Shown here in pieces: positions 18,809 to 28,359 of a DNA stretch of 64,000 nt. Numbering within the stretch: position 1 is the first letter of the stretch; every line of letters starts with the position of its first letter. Position numbers and translations under genes: made by a program. The DNA lies in assembly GCA_963790095.1 (NCBI GenBank), contig CAWBNO010000020.1, positions 62,001 to 126,000 of the forward strand, in the 5' to 3' direction. The DNA is from JAAXQD01 sp963790095. GTDB lineage: Bacteria > Desulfobacterota > Desulfobacteria > Desulfobacterales > UBA11574. The notes below the pieces were generated by a model, which saw only the letters and a program-made list of their open reading frames with translations, ran no database searches and was not told the DNA's origin.

Positions 18809-20663
18809 CGCTCAAAACCTCCCTTATTTTTTGTGACAGGGTTCTCATGTTAAAAGGTTTCTGAATAAAACCATTACAACCTCGGTCCAATATCTCACTG
18901 GCCTGGCCACTGAGACTGTAACCACTTGAAAGAAGTACTTTCACTTCAGAATCGATCTTTTTTATGGTGTCATAGGTCTCACCGCCGCCCATATCGGGCA
19001 TAATCATATCCAGGATAACCAAATCTATTTTATCTTTTTTCGCTTTAAAAACCTCAATGGCTTCGTAACCATTCATGGCTTTGATTACGGTGAAGCCAAG
19101 TTTATTCAGCAACTCAACGCCCACATCAATGACCATTTCTTCATCGTCGACGATGAGGATGGTTTCATTTCCAGCGATAATCCGTTCAGAAATCTCCCCG
19201 GTTTGATGGATCGGTTCATCTGACGCAGGCAGATAAATGCTGAAATTGGTTCCCAATTCTTTTTTGGAATCAACATCAATATATCCCCCATGCCCTTTGA
19301 TAATTCCATAGGCAGATGCCAGACCAAGCCCTGTGCCCCTACCCATTTCCTTGGTTGTAAAAAACGGCTCAAAGATGCGCTCGGCGGTTTTTTCATCCAT
19401 GCCCGTACCATTATCTATCACATTCAATAAAATATATTGACCGGGCTTGGGATTATAGGGCTTATCCTTCATTTCTCTGTGGGAAACATTCATGGTCTTT
19501 AAAAAAAGGCCTCCACCATTAGGCATGGCATCAGCAGCATTGATATAAAGATTCATCAGAACCTGCTCGATCTGATGTTCGTCCACTTTTATGGAAAAGA
19601 GGTCCTTGGAAAGCATCCTGTGAATCGTGATATCCTTTCTTGTCCTGCCAAAAGTCACAGAGGTCTCTTGTACAACTTGGTTTAAATTTATCGGTCTGAC
19701 TTCATATCTCCCTTTCCTTGCGAATCCAAGGAGCTGACTGGTTAGTTTGGATCCACTTTCAATAAGCTTTTCAATATTTTTCAGCTTTTCACAATGCGGA
19801 TGCCCGGCGTCGGTCTCATATAAAAGCAGAGAAGTATTTCCCAGCATACCCATCATCAGATTGTTAAAATCGTGGGCAATGCCGCCCGCAAGGGTTCCAA
19901 TGGTCTCCATCCTTTCAATAAATTTTAGCTGGGCTTCAAGTTTTTTCTTTTCTGAAATATCCCGAAGAATAAAAAGTTTGCCGGCCGGCCGGCCGGCATG
20001 ATCGTTATAACGTGAAGCACTTATGCTGACATCTATTAAATGTCCGTCTCTGGCATAACGGGTGGTTTCAAAACCGTGGCAGGGCGATCCTTTTTCCACA
20101 AGATTCCTGATCATGGCCCGGGTGGATTCTTGCTCAGATTCCGGGAGAAAAGGAATTTCTTTTCCTTTCACGTCCTCCAAGGTCCAACCAAATATTCGGG
20201 AGAAGGCAGGGCTAATATACCGGACGCTTCCTTTCATGTCATAGATAACGATGGCATCGGCAGATGAATGTAGAAGAGAACGATACACTTCTTCTGATCG
20301 TTTTGATTCCGCATAAAGCTCCCTGAACTCTTTTTCGCTTTTCTTCAGGGCTTCTTCGATCCGCTTGCGTTCAACCATTTCTTTTTGAAGGTCTTTATTG
20401 GCCGATGAAAGGGTCGTTGCCTCCATTTTTTCTGAAAAATACACTGAACAAAGGGCTAAAAACCCGACAAAGAAAAATATAAGATGAAGATATCTTGGAT
20501 ACTCCAGGGGTTGAGCATTTATTTTATTTATGCTTGCAATGGTCTCCCACTCTATAAAAGCTCCCAAAACAAAAAACATTGCCGCCACAGTAAAAAGATA
20601 GATATTCGCAAATCTAATCTTTTTCATCCATGCTACTTTTAACCGTTTCCTTTTTAGAACCAT
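18795..20663 (-). CDS. Membrane hybrid histidine kinase (PAS-HisKA-HATPase-REC)
   Basis: Counting from the ATG at 20663 (622 residues): two membrane segments (about 18-39 and 58-77), a coiled coil (~90-125), a PAS domain (~127-235), a HisKA motif GGIAHDFNN with H264, an ATPase domain with DNGTGMD and GRGTGLGL, and a C-terminal receiver with D552 in LDMIMPD. The frame is open to 20882 (TTG, 695 residues), but the extra N-terminus is not domain-like; an ATG at 20627 is also possible. It is followed by an overlapping PilZ gene and preceded by a single-domain response regulator, suggesting one phosphorelay. The signal is unknown. Confidence 0.88.
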   Translation of the reverse strand: MVLKRKRLKVAWMKKIRFANIYLFTVAAMFFVLGAFIEWETIASINKINAQPLEYPRYLHLIFFFVGFLALCSVYFSEKMEATTLSSANKDLQKEMVERKRIEEALKKSEKEFRELYAESKRSEEVYRSLLHSSADAIVIYDMKGSVRYISPAFSRIFGWTLEDVKGKEIPFLPESEQESTRAMIRNLVEKGSPCHGFETTRYARDGHLIDVSISASRYNDHAGRPAGKLFILRDISEKKKLEAQLKFIERMETIGTLAGGIAHDFNNLMMGMLGNTSLLLYETDAGHPHCEKLKNIEKLIESGSKLTSQLLGFARKGRYEVRPINLNQVVQETSVTFGRTRKDITIHRMLSKDLFSIKVDEHQIEQVLMNLYINAADAMPNGGGLFLKTMNVSHREMKDKPYNPKPGQYILLNVIDNGTGMDEKTAERIFEPFFTTKEMGRGTGLGLASAYGIIKGHGGYIDVDSKKELGTNFSIYLPASDEPIHQTGEISERIIAGNETILIVDDEEMVIDVGVELLNKLGFTVIKAMNGYEAIEVFKAKKDKIDLVILDMIMPDMGGGETYDTIKKIDSEVKVLLSSGYSLSGQASEILDRGCNGFIQKPFNMRTLSQKIREVLSDDSR

Positions 20664-20900
20664 ATTGAATATCCGAAAAAGATTATTTGAAATCTGTTTT
20701 TTTTGAAGCATCATTTCTTCGATGCCCTTCCCGATGCCTGCATTCAATTCACGCGGCCGGTGTCCATGCCATGGCCTTGTTAGAAAACCAATCATCAGTG
20801 TTATGGGGTTTTGGATTGGATTGGCGGTGGACATGAAGGGATTAATTTTTCCTTGACTTTTTAATATTTTTTGATGTGCCAATATTTGTTTCCTTTTTTT

Positions 20901-21347
20901 TTAAAAGTAATGTTTTTGATCAGAGAGGCTGTCAGCCTGCACACATATGTGCTGGTTTTTTTGATTGATCTCGACCAGGTGAACCAGTATATGGATCATC
21001 TGTTTAATCGAGAATGGTTTCGGGATAAACGCATGGACTCCGACTCGAGATAATTCAGAACTTAGCTCCTTGTCGCCATAAGCCGAAATAAGTATTTTTA
21101 AAATATGCGGCGGCCGCTTGCCTACCAACTTGAAAAATTCCAGGCCGTTCATATCCGGAAGTCTGTAATCACAAATAATGATGTCAAAACGTTCCTCTTT
21201 GAGGGCCTGAAGCCCTTGTTGGGCATTTTTACAAACCCGCAAACAACAATCCTTGTTTTTAAAGGCCATGCTCAAAGCGTTTCGGATCATGGCATCATCC
21301 TCAACGAGCACGGTTTTAAGGTCTTTTAATTTGCTGAAGGATTTCAT
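20901..21347 (-). CDS. Single-domain response regulator (CheY-like receiver)
   Basis: 148 residues, essentially one receiver domain: acidic pocket VEDDA, phospho-acceptor in ICDYRLPDMNG, and conserved lysine in PKPF. There is no DNA-binding domain. The ATG at 21347 is preferred over a start at 21404, because the longer form would run into the neighbouring lipoprotein gene, which ends at 21370. It is probably the partner or phosphate sink of the hybrid kinase next to it. Confidence 0.86.
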   Translation of the reverse strand: MKSFSKLKDLKTVLVEDDAMIRNALSMAFKNKDCCLRVCKNAQQGLQALKEERFDIIICDYRLPDMNGLEFFKLVGKRPPHILKILISAYGDKELSSELSRVGVHAFIPKPFSIKQMIHILVHLVEINQKNQHICVQADSLSDQKHYF

Positions 21348-21369
21348 ATTGTCCCGATCATTTTTTTTG

Positions 21370-22053
21370 TTAATAATAAAGATTTTTTTCCACGTAACGG
21401 GCAAGAATCTCGCTCGTGATTTTTGGAGGTCGAACAGACAAGTAGTTGTCGATTATGGCGTGGGCGATTTCATGGGCCAAAATACCTTCATGCACATCAC
21501 CAACATTGATGTATATGGTGTTCTGCTCAAAAATATACATTGCTCGAAAACGACAATTTTTACCATTTATCCTGTCTCTAACCTCATAAAAACCTTTTTT
21601 GGGATAAAGATGAATGATGATCTTATCCCGCCGTCCGTAAATTCCGAGAATTTGCTCCACTTTGTCGAATAAAGCATCAACTTTTTTCTTTATGGAATCG
21701 ATGGGGTCTTTTACCGATATGAATGAAAAGAGATTTTTTGCTTCCCATTTGCGCGGCATATAGTCGATACTGTTATCAAAAGTTTTGATATCCTTAAGCG
21801 TTATATACTGTATAAAGGTATGCTGGGATTCAATGCGTTGCCACGGTTCCATTCTTGACACTTCTTTCCACACCGTCTGGCCTGAAGGGGATTCGGCCTG
21901 GAGTCCTTCATAATCATATCCGTATACGGTTCCCTGCTTCCACCCAAAATTTGCCGTTCCTCCGGATGATCTGCATGCGCAGAGAGAAAGTATCGATGAG
22001 ACGATCAACAGAAAGAACATGATTTTTTTCAGAAGGCTAACATTCAATGCCAT
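21370..22053 (-). CDS. Lipoprotein with HExxH metallopeptidase-like domain
   Basis: 227 residues beginning with a signal peptide ending in a probable lipobox (LCAC near residue 27). The C-terminal half has AHEIAHAI, an HExxH zinc-peptidase signature, followed by an acidic residue region typical of peptidase MA-like domains. I infer a periplasm-facing lipid-anchored peptidase of unknown substrate. It lies 22 bases upstream of the response regulator on the same strand. Confidence 0.72.
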   Translation of the reverse strand: MALNVSLLKKIMFFLLIVSSILSLCACRSSGGTANFGWKQGTVYGYDYEGLQAESPSGQTVWKEVSRMEPWQRIESQHTFIQYITLKDIKTFDNSIDYMPRKWEAKNLFSFISVKDPIDSIKKKVDALFDKVEQILGIYGRRDKIIIHLYPKKGFYEVRDRINGKNCRFRAMYIFEQNTIYINVGDVHEGILAHEIAHAIIDNYLSVRPPKITSEILARYVEKNLYY

Positions 22054-22319
22054 GATTTTCCTTTGATTTAGATGCCATATTTTTCTGACACCGCCACCGA
22101 ATTTATTCCGTTATTTTAAAATGTTAAATGGCTTGATGGATTTTAATGCAGAATTGATGCCATCGGTGTGGTTTTAAAATAAACATAATATTTTTAAAAT
22201 GTTAGACAGTTTATAATGGGAGAGTTAGAATTGTCGGGGCACCGAAATGTGGAATATAACCCAAACGAATTGTGGAAAATCACACAATATTGAATGGTAA
22301 AAGCCAGGCTTAGGAGAAT

Positions 22320-22357
22320 CCCAAAGAGAAAACGATCTCGTTGGGGTTATTTTTTTT
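22320..22357 (+). terminator. Plus-strand hairpin plus T-run in a gene-less gap
   Basis: CCCAAAGAGA (22320-22329) and TCTCGTTGGG (22336-22345) form a 10-bp stem with one mismatch, followed by TTATTTTTTTT. The polarity suits plus-strand transcription, yet both flanking genes are on the minus strand. The rest of the 22054-22413 gap contains no gene I can support; a TATAAT lies at 22212-22217. Confidence 0.45.
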
Positions 22358-22413
22358 GGGTGGGGCATGGGCACAGTAAAAATGTGCAGATTGCAACAAA
22401 CAGGCGACACGTT

Positions 22414-23811
22414 TTACTGGGCGATGACGGTTGCCAATTTTTTTCGGCGGTAGCGGAAACGGTCACGGCTCAAACGCAGCAGCTTTGCGGCTTTGCATTC
22501 ATTGCCGTTGGTCATTTTTAGGGCTTGGTCAAAATAGTATTTTTCAATGGAGTTTACAACCGAAGGAAAATCGGCTCCTGAAGGGGCAAGGGGAGGGAGC
22601 TTGGTTCCATTTTTAAATTTTATGAAATCTTCATGTTGCCCAAGCATCTCCAGTTCCAGATTTTGCAGCATGAGTTCCGGCCCTTCTTCCAGGATGACGC
22701 CTTTTTCGACAACATTTTTCAATTCGCGGACATTGCCCTTCCATTCAAATGCTTTTAAGATCGATTCAGCTTGGGGTGCGATGCCCGTAAAATTTTTGTT
22801 AAGCTTTTGACTGAATTCCACCAAAAAGTGTTTCGCAATCGGAAGGATATCATCACGTCGCTGATTTAAGGATGGAACCACGATTTTGACCACCGAGATG
22901 CGGTGATAAAGATCGGACCTGAAGCGTTCCTCCTGGATCATTTGGAGCAAATCTTTGTTGGTTGCGGATACGACTCGGGTATGAATTTTTAGTTTCCGGG
23001 TTCCGCCCACTTTGTAAAACTCGCCGTTTTCCAAGAATCGCAAGAGCTTTGCCTGGGCTTCCAGGCTCATATCCCCGATTTCATCCAGAAATAGGGTCCC
23101 CTTGTCGGCTGCTTCAACCAAACCTGATTTGCCGCCCGGGGTTGCCCCGCTGAAGGCCCCTTTTTCATAACCGAAAAGCTCACTTTCGATCAATTCCCTG
23201 GGGATTGAAGCGCAATTGACTGCGATCATGGGACCCTTGAAATGAGGACTACGGTAATGGACGGCCTTGGCAATCAATTCCTTGCCCGTTCCGGTTTCAC
23301 CCTGAATGAGAATGGGGGTAACCGTGCTTTGTGCCGCTTTTTTGACGATGTCCATGACGTCCTGGATGGCATTGCTCTCACCGATAAAGCACGGCAGATT
23401 CTCCTTGAGACACGTTTCCTGGAGGGCCTGGATCTCTTTCCGCATGGACACCGCGTCGAGGGCGTTTCGTACGGTGACCAACAGCGCCTCCATCTGCACC
23501 GGCTTCACCACATAATCGTGTGCGCCGAATTTCATGGCTGCAACAACCGTGCTGACATCCTCAAATGCTGTTATCATGATAACGATCATATCTGGATGAT
23601 GATGCTTAATTTTTTTAAGCGCCTCTATTCCGCTCATGCCGGGCAGACCGACATCAAGGAGCACCATGTCGGGTGGAGTACTTGACATGGAATCGATGGC
23701 AGACTCGGCAGCGTCGAACACCTCGACACGGTAGTATTTCCTGAGCACCCCGGAGATTCCTTCCCTGACCATTTGTTCATCGTCAACAACGAAGATGGTG
23801 AAAGATATCAT
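22414..23811 (-). CDS. NtrC-family sigma-54 response regulator
   Basis: 465 residues from the ATG at 23811, which follows AGGAGGG and overlaps the kinase stop by 4 bases. Order: receiver (D53 in LLDVGLPGMSG), AAA+ domain with Walker A GETGTGKE (about 171-178), the sigma-54 loop at 218-223, then a Fis-type helix-turn-helix at the C-terminus (NECKAAKLLRLSRDRFRYRRKK). The sigma-54 loop reads GAFSGA instead of the usual GAFTGA. It should activate RpoN-dependent promoters on phosphorylation by the kinase encoded just upstream. Confidence 0.92.
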   Translation of the reverse strand: MISFTIFVVDDEQMVREGISGVLRKYYRVEVFDAAESAIDSMSSTPPDMVLLDVGLPGMSGIEALKKIKHHHPDMIVIMITAFEDVSTVVAAMKFGAHDYVVKPVQMEALLVTVRNALDAVSMRKEIQALQETCLKENLPCFIGESNAIQDVMDIVKKAAQSTVTPILIQGETGTGKELIAKAVHYRSPHFKGPMIAVNCASIPRELIESELFGYEKGAFSGATPGGKSGLVEAADKGTLFLDEIGDMSLEAQAKLLRFLENGEFYKVGGTRKLKIHTRVVSATNKDLLQMIQEERFRSDLYHRISVVKIVVPSLNQRRDDILPIAKHFLVEFSQKLNKNFTGIAPQAESILKAFEWKGNVRELKNVVEKGVILEEGPELMLQNLELEMLGQHEDFIKFKNGTKLPPLAPSGADFPSVVNSIEKYYFDQALKMTNGNECKAAKLLRLSRDRFRYRRKKLATVIAQ

Positions 23812-24921
23812 ATAGAATCCCTCCTTTTTTCTATCGGAAGTTCGACGCTTAAAGTGGCACCTCCCCATCTGCTCTTCTGAATTTCAATGGTTCCGTTGTG
23901 ATCGGCAACGATTCTTTGGGCAATACTCAATCCAATCCCTGACCCATCATTGTGGGTCGTAAAAAAAGGATCGAAGACTTTGTCTGTAAATTCTTTGGGA
24001 ATGCCCGGTCCCGAGTCGGAAACTTGAATAAAAAGGCGTTTGTTTTTGTAAAATGAATCGATCCGGATCCTTTTGGCTGTTTGGTTTTTTCCCATTGCCT
24101 TGGCTGCGTTGTTAATCAGATTTAAGAGGACCTGTTCGATCAAATGCGCATCGCCATAGCATTTCGGCAAGTCTGATTCCAGTGACTTTTCCAGCTGGAT
24201 ATCATTTTTTCGAAGGGTGGTAGCCGAAAGGCTCACGGTATCTTCAATACATTTGTTCAGGTCAATCAAAACCATTTTAGGGGTGTTGGGTCTTGAAAAA
24301 TCGAGGACTCTCTTAACAACTGCCTCGATTTTGTCCGATGCAATCTGAAATTGCCTGACAATCTGTTTGACCGTTTCAATCTGGTCACCTTCGATAATTT
24401 TTGAATTACATAAATCTTCAAGGGTATATAAATAAGAATTGATTCCGGTCAGTGGGTTTCGTATTTCATGGGCGATACCGGCCGCAACATGTCCTAAAGA
24501 ACTCATTTTTTGTTTGAGGGTCAATAGACGTTCCATTTCCTTGATTCGAGTGATGTCCATCATTTGGAGAAGGATCGCATTTTCACCCTGATGATTGATG
24601 AGACTAACGCGGCATTGTATCCAGCATGGCGTAGCTTTACGTCCTTTCATCTCTGACGGATAAAACCTGAAATCCACATCTGCTGTTCGGTGCCTTCCAG
24701 AAGTGATTTGCCGATACATATTTTTGCACTTTTCAACATTGTCCGGATGGAGGTGGTCAAAAAAATCGTTTTCAAAACTTTCAGGTAAAAAACCCAATAA
24801 TTTTTTGAGGACTAGAATTTTGGTATACGAAACGATTCCGCCGGATAATGCAAACACCAACCAGTGAATCTTCCATTAGATGGAGGAAATGGCGTTCACT
24901 TTCTTCCGGCGCTCCGCTCAT
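23808..24921 (-). CDS. PAS histidine kinase, apparently frameshifted near its N-terminus
   Basis: Partner kinase of the NtrC regulator. The intact frame 23808-24860 (TTG start) has HisKA (GIAHEIRNPLTGI) and ATPase motifs (DSGPGIP, GSGIGLS) but a damaged PAS start. In another frame, an ATG at 24921 with AAAGGA upstream reads a good PAS N-terminus (MEDSLVGVCIIRRN) up to KIIGF. Removing one base from the coding T6 run (24787-24792) or A6 run (24801-24806) joins this smoothly to LPESFEN of the main frame. So either a homopolymer sequencing error, a recent mutation or a slippage site; I annotate the joined span. Confidence 0.8.
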
Positions 24922-25030
24922 CTGCGTGTCCTTTTCCACTCAAATTGCTCCCGGCGACCCCTTGCGAATGCTTATCCAAACTAGTTTCTAAAAAAAATGG
25001 GTCTTCTTTTAGGATTTCATGTGCGCAAGT

Positions 25031-25066
25031 TGGCAATAAATTTATATAATTATATAACAATTGCCA
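25031..25066. promoter_or_regulatory. 36-bp AT-rich palindrome upstream of kinase/NtrC pair
   Basis: TGGCAAT (25031-25037) and ATTGCCA (25060-25066) are perfect inverted arms around a nearly palindromic AT core (TATAATTATA at the centre). It lies between a TATAAT-like -10 box and the kinase start on the minus strand. It may be an operator. Confidence 0.4.
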
Positions 25067-25082
25067 GACAAGTAAACAGTGT

Positions 25083-25121
25083 ATTATAGGGGGTATAATG
25101 GTTGTTAATTACAACCATTAT
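25083..25121 (-). promoter_or_regulatory. Palindrome with adjacent TATAAT box, likely kinase promoter
   Basis: Read on the minus strand, a palindrome with 11-bp arms (25095-25105 and 25111-25121; core ATGGTTGT/ACAACCAT) is followed by TATAAT (25088-25083). No good -35 box is visible: the -35 position falls in the palindrome loop, which fits an activator-dependent promoter. The LuxR-type protein encoded just upstream is a candidate binder. A role as a hairpin after that gene is the alternative, but there is no T-run. Confidence 0.4.
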
Positions 25122-25142
25122 CTATGGATAAAAAGTGGGTTC

Positions 25143-27176
25143 TCAACCCAGGGATAATAGGTGGGTTCTCAGATTCGATTTTTTGTCTATCAAATTGAGT
25201 TTCTTTCTCAAACTTTTCCTGTGGCCGGAGACCGTTTCAGGGGAGGAGTTTAATAGTTCCGCGATCTCCTTTGTGCGAAGGCCCTGTTTTACCAGATCAG
25301 CCACTTGAAGCTCTGTCGGCGTAAAATTCAGATACTTGTAGGACAGCTTGTGTGCAAACGGTGAAAGAATATCGTCTATGTTTGACTGGATGATTTCTAC
25401 AAAAATATCCTGTCTATCAGTCAGCGGGGTCTTTTTTAGTTTTGCAACATACGGTGTAATTAAATTTTTAATGTTCATCAGTACTTTCTCTTCAAGCACC
25501 TTTTTGTCGCCATCTCTTTTTTCCAGTAAAATCTTTAAAGCCGAGTTCAATTCCTCAAGACGCAGGTTTTTTCTTTCTAATTCAATTTCTCTTTCTATGA
25601 GTGCCTTCTCAACCTTTTTCTCGTTGGTAACATCCCGTCCGCATCCCACTGTTCCAATCATTTCTTTATTTTCGTCAAGAAACGGCGCCTTATGGACATC
25701 CAACACAAGATATTTATCTTTGACGAATCCCTCCTCGAGTATTCGGCAGGCAACTTTCCGTTCTTGGATAACAGCGTCGGAATTAACACAAATTTCGCCA
25801 AAGGTGTGTTCAGATCCGGCATTCCGTTCCTGTTCGGCAATGACCATATCTGTCATGCCAACGGCCTTTTCCGGACAATCACACATCATCAGTTTGTCGC
25901 ACATGGCTTGGTTGACGAACATATATCTCCCATCCATATCTTTCGCCCATATCAGATCCGGTATATTATCTGCCATGAGCCGAATCAGCTTGTACAGACG
26001 ATGATATTTCTCTTCACTTTTTCTGAGCGCTTCAGCTGCTTTCTTGGGTTCGGTAATGTCAAAAAAAACACCGCTCACATGTTCAATCTTTCCTTTATCA
26101 TCGCATACGATTTGTCCTCTTTCCTGAATCCAAAGGATATCGTTTGACTGTGTTTTTATGCGGTAATCACGCACATATGATTTGTCCGTTTTCAATGCCC
26201 GGATAAAGATCTCCCGAGCAGATACGATATCTTCCGTAACCATCAAATCGATCCATTTCATCCGTCCGGATTTAAATTCTTGTATATTGAAGCCGGTCAA
26301 ATGCTCGATTTTGTTGTCGTAAAACTCAACAGACCAGTCTTTAAATCCTTTGTAAACAATTCCCGGGATATTTTTCACGAGCAATCGGTATTTTTTTTCG
26401 CTATTCCGTACCGCCGCTTCAGCCTGTTTACGTTCGGTGATGTCATGAATAATCGAATATAGAAGTTTTCTGTCATGTACCTTGATGGGGCCGCTGAACA
26501 CCTCGACATCACGGATTTCGCCGTTGGCCAGACGGTGCTGAAAATAAAATACTCGACGCTGTTCCGTCCTGGCTTTCCCCATTTCCTGAAACACTTGTTC
26601 GTCTGAAAAGGTGTTGATATCTGTAATCTTTTTAGCGATAAGCGCTTCAAAGCTCCAGCCATAGAAAGACACGGCGGCCGGGTTGGCATCGACGATATCG
26701 GCACTCTCCGGATCTACGAGGAGCATCACGGAGTGGTTGTTCTTGAAAAGACTCCGGTACCGTTCTTCACTTTCTCTGAGTGCCTTTTCAGCTTTTTTGC
26801 GATCGGTAACATCCATAATCATTCCGGATATGATATCGTTTTCAAGCACTGCACTTAAAAGTAAATTTATTGTTTCACCGGACGTTGTAAGGGCTTCAAA
26901 TTCGAACCCCTTAATGCTGCCCGTTTCCCTGAGGGTTTGTATCAAAACCTCTCTGTCTTCGACATATTTATATCGAACAATGACGCTTTCTAACAGCATC
27001 TCTTCCGGAGACTCAAATCCAAAGATGGTTGCCAAGGATTCATTTACATAAAGAATATCGCCAGTAATACTGGTCTGATAAATCCCAACAAGCGCGGTGC
27101 TGAGAAGATTTTGGTATTTATTTTCAGATTCTTTAATCTTCTGTTTCAAATTTTCATAGCTTGGTTTGTGGACCAT
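25143..27176 (-). CDS. Multi-PAS LuxR-type transcriptional regulator
   Basis: 677 residues: an N-terminal coiled coil, four PAS domains (about 15-135, 140-260, 265-385, 395-515), a charged coiled coil (~515-565) and a C-terminal LuxR helix-turn-helix (LTPTELQVADLVKQGLRTKEIA...SPETVSGHRKSLRKKL). It is soluble, with no membrane segments, and has no kinase domain, so ligand or redox sensing by PAS likely drives DNA binding directly. GGAGGAA precedes the ATG. This one-component layout is common in Desulfobacterales. Confidence 0.88.
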   Translation of the reverse strand: MVHKPSYENLKQKIKESENKYQNLLSTALVGIYQTSITGDILYVNESLATIFGFESPEEMLLESVIVRYKYVEDREVLIQTLRETGSIKGFEFEALTTSGETINLLLSAVLENDIISGMIMDVTDRKKAEKALRESEERYRSLFKNNHSVMLLVDPESADIVDANPAAVSFYGWSFEALIAKKITDINTFSDEQVFQEMGKARTEQRRVFYFQHRLANGEIRDVEVFSGPIKVHDRKLLYSIIHDITERKQAEAAVRNSEKKYRLLVKNIPGIVYKGFKDWSVEFYDNKIEHLTGFNIQEFKSGRMKWIDLMVTEDIVSAREIFIRALKTDKSYVRDYRIKTQSNDILWIQERGQIVCDDKGKIEHVSGVFFDITEPKKAAEALRKSEEKYHRLYKLIRLMADNIPDLIWAKDMDGRYMFVNQAMCDKLMMCDCPEKAVGMTDMVIAEQERNAGSEHTFGEICVNSDAVIQERKVACRILEEGFVKDKYLVLDVHKAPFLDENKEMIGTVGCGRDVTNEKKVEKALIEREIELERKNLRLEELNSALKILLEKRDGDKKVLEEKVLMNIKNLITPYVAKLKKTPLTDRQDIFVEIIQSNIDDILSPFAHKLSYKYLNFTPTELQVADLVKQGLRTKEIAELLNSSPETVSGHRKSLRKKLNLIDKKSNLRTHLLSLG

Positions 27177-27558
27177 AAAAAATTCCTCCGGTAAGCAGGT
27201 TGAGTTGGCTTCAAGGAAACGACACTCTTCCGGGGTGAAATCAGATTCTAACCCACTGGGTCGGGATTCTTTACTTATTATGGTGTCGGCGAGGGATTTT
27301 GAGCAAAAATTAATTATGTTGCGTTTCCGTTAAACTATGGAAAAGTCTATCATGCTTAGCATATACTTTAACAGCTCAAAATTCAACAATTCATTTATTA
27401 AGATAAATGTGTTGGAGGCGGATTGAACCGCATCAAATCGCCACGGTTAATTTCACGGATTCAACAGGGAAGCGCATACCACGGAGCTTCCAGCAGGGCG
27501 CTGCAATGTGAAGATTATATGCCGCATATAATTTTTATTAAAATATAATCATAAATCT
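27177..27558. other. Gene-less gap upstream of PAS-LuxR gene
   Basis: No gene is supported. Near the right end, GTGAAGATT (27508-27516) and AATCTTCAC (27554-27562) are perfect inverted arms enclosing an ATATGC-C-GCATAT hairpin; the arm overlaps the stop codon of the PilZ gene, so it may be that gene's 3' hairpin. No T-run follows. Confidence 0.4.
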
Positions 27559-27990
27559 TCACTTGTGGGTGTAGTTCTGGAGAAAAAAATCCAACTGGGA
27601 TATCTGGTGTGGGGTCAAATTCTCGAACTGCAAACCCCGGTGCTGACTTTTTAAGAGACTCAATGAGGACTTGCTGATTACATGGGAAGCCCAAACCGTA
27701 TTAACAGGTACCTTCTTTAAATAAAAGCTATCTTGAACAGAAAATATATCCAAATCAAACAATTTGTTATGTTCGTCTTCGCCATAAAAATAACGAAAAG
27801 CAAGCCCGCCTTTGCTGATGTTGGTGATTTGACCCATTTGGATAGTAGAAATGGATCCCTCATTCATGGGCATATCCTCAGCCTGTTCCTCCTTTGCAGA
27901 TGATGTTGTGATCATTGCAGCAACGGCTCCGCGCTTAACTTTGAACCGGGGATGCTTCCTGCGCTCAATGAATTCTTTTCTGTTGTCCAT
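27559..27990 (-). CDS. PilZ domain protein
   Basis: 143 residues from the ATG at 27990 (AGGATA about 10 bases before it); the frame is open further to 28104 but the added residues are not conserved-looking. ERRKHPR and NISKGG are the two PilZ c-di-GMP motifs. The C-terminal QFENLTPHQIS matches the zinc-ribbon PilZ protein at 17821, pointing to duplication. An acidic insert (~residues 35-50) separates the two motifs. Confidence 0.8.
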   Translation of the reverse strand: MDNRKEFIERRKHPRFKVKRGAVAAMITTSSAKEEQAEDMPMNEGSISTIQMGQITNISKGGLAFRYFYGEDEHNKLFDLDIFSVQDSFYLKKVPVNTVWASHVISKSSLSLLKSQHRGLQFENLTPHQISQLDFFLQNYTHK

Positions 27991-28182
27991 AGCAGAATAT
28001 CCTGATGTTGAAAAAACTGTAAGGTAATACGTTAATACAATTTTCATGCCAGATGTCGTATTCTTGGTTTCGATTCTCTGAATTACGTTACACCCTAATA
28101 TCACAGGGAATTATACAACTGTATTAAAGGGATGTGAAATGTTGTCGGGAAGATGGGGAACGAAGATGCACAAAAAAATGTG

Positions 28183-28210
28183 CACTATGCACAGTTTTCT
28201 GTGCATAGTG
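28183..28210. repeat. Perfect 12-bp inverted repeat with TTTT loop
   Basis: CACTATGCACAG (28183-28194), a TTTT loop and CTGTGCATAGTG (28199-28210). There is no T-run on either side, so a terminator is unlikely. It lies between two divergently transcribed genes, where an operator or cruciform would be possible. The word TGCAC recurs just to the left. Confidence 0.6.
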
Positions 28211-28359
28211 ATCTGGATGCATCGGTTATGGTAAACTTCGATTTCAACTTGTGCGGAATCGTTTTCGTCCATTGGCAAATGAATAAAACAATGATAATAG
28301 GTAATCGTATTTGAACTGCAACAGCGAATGTTAAAAAGGATAAAATTCCTTAAAATAAT

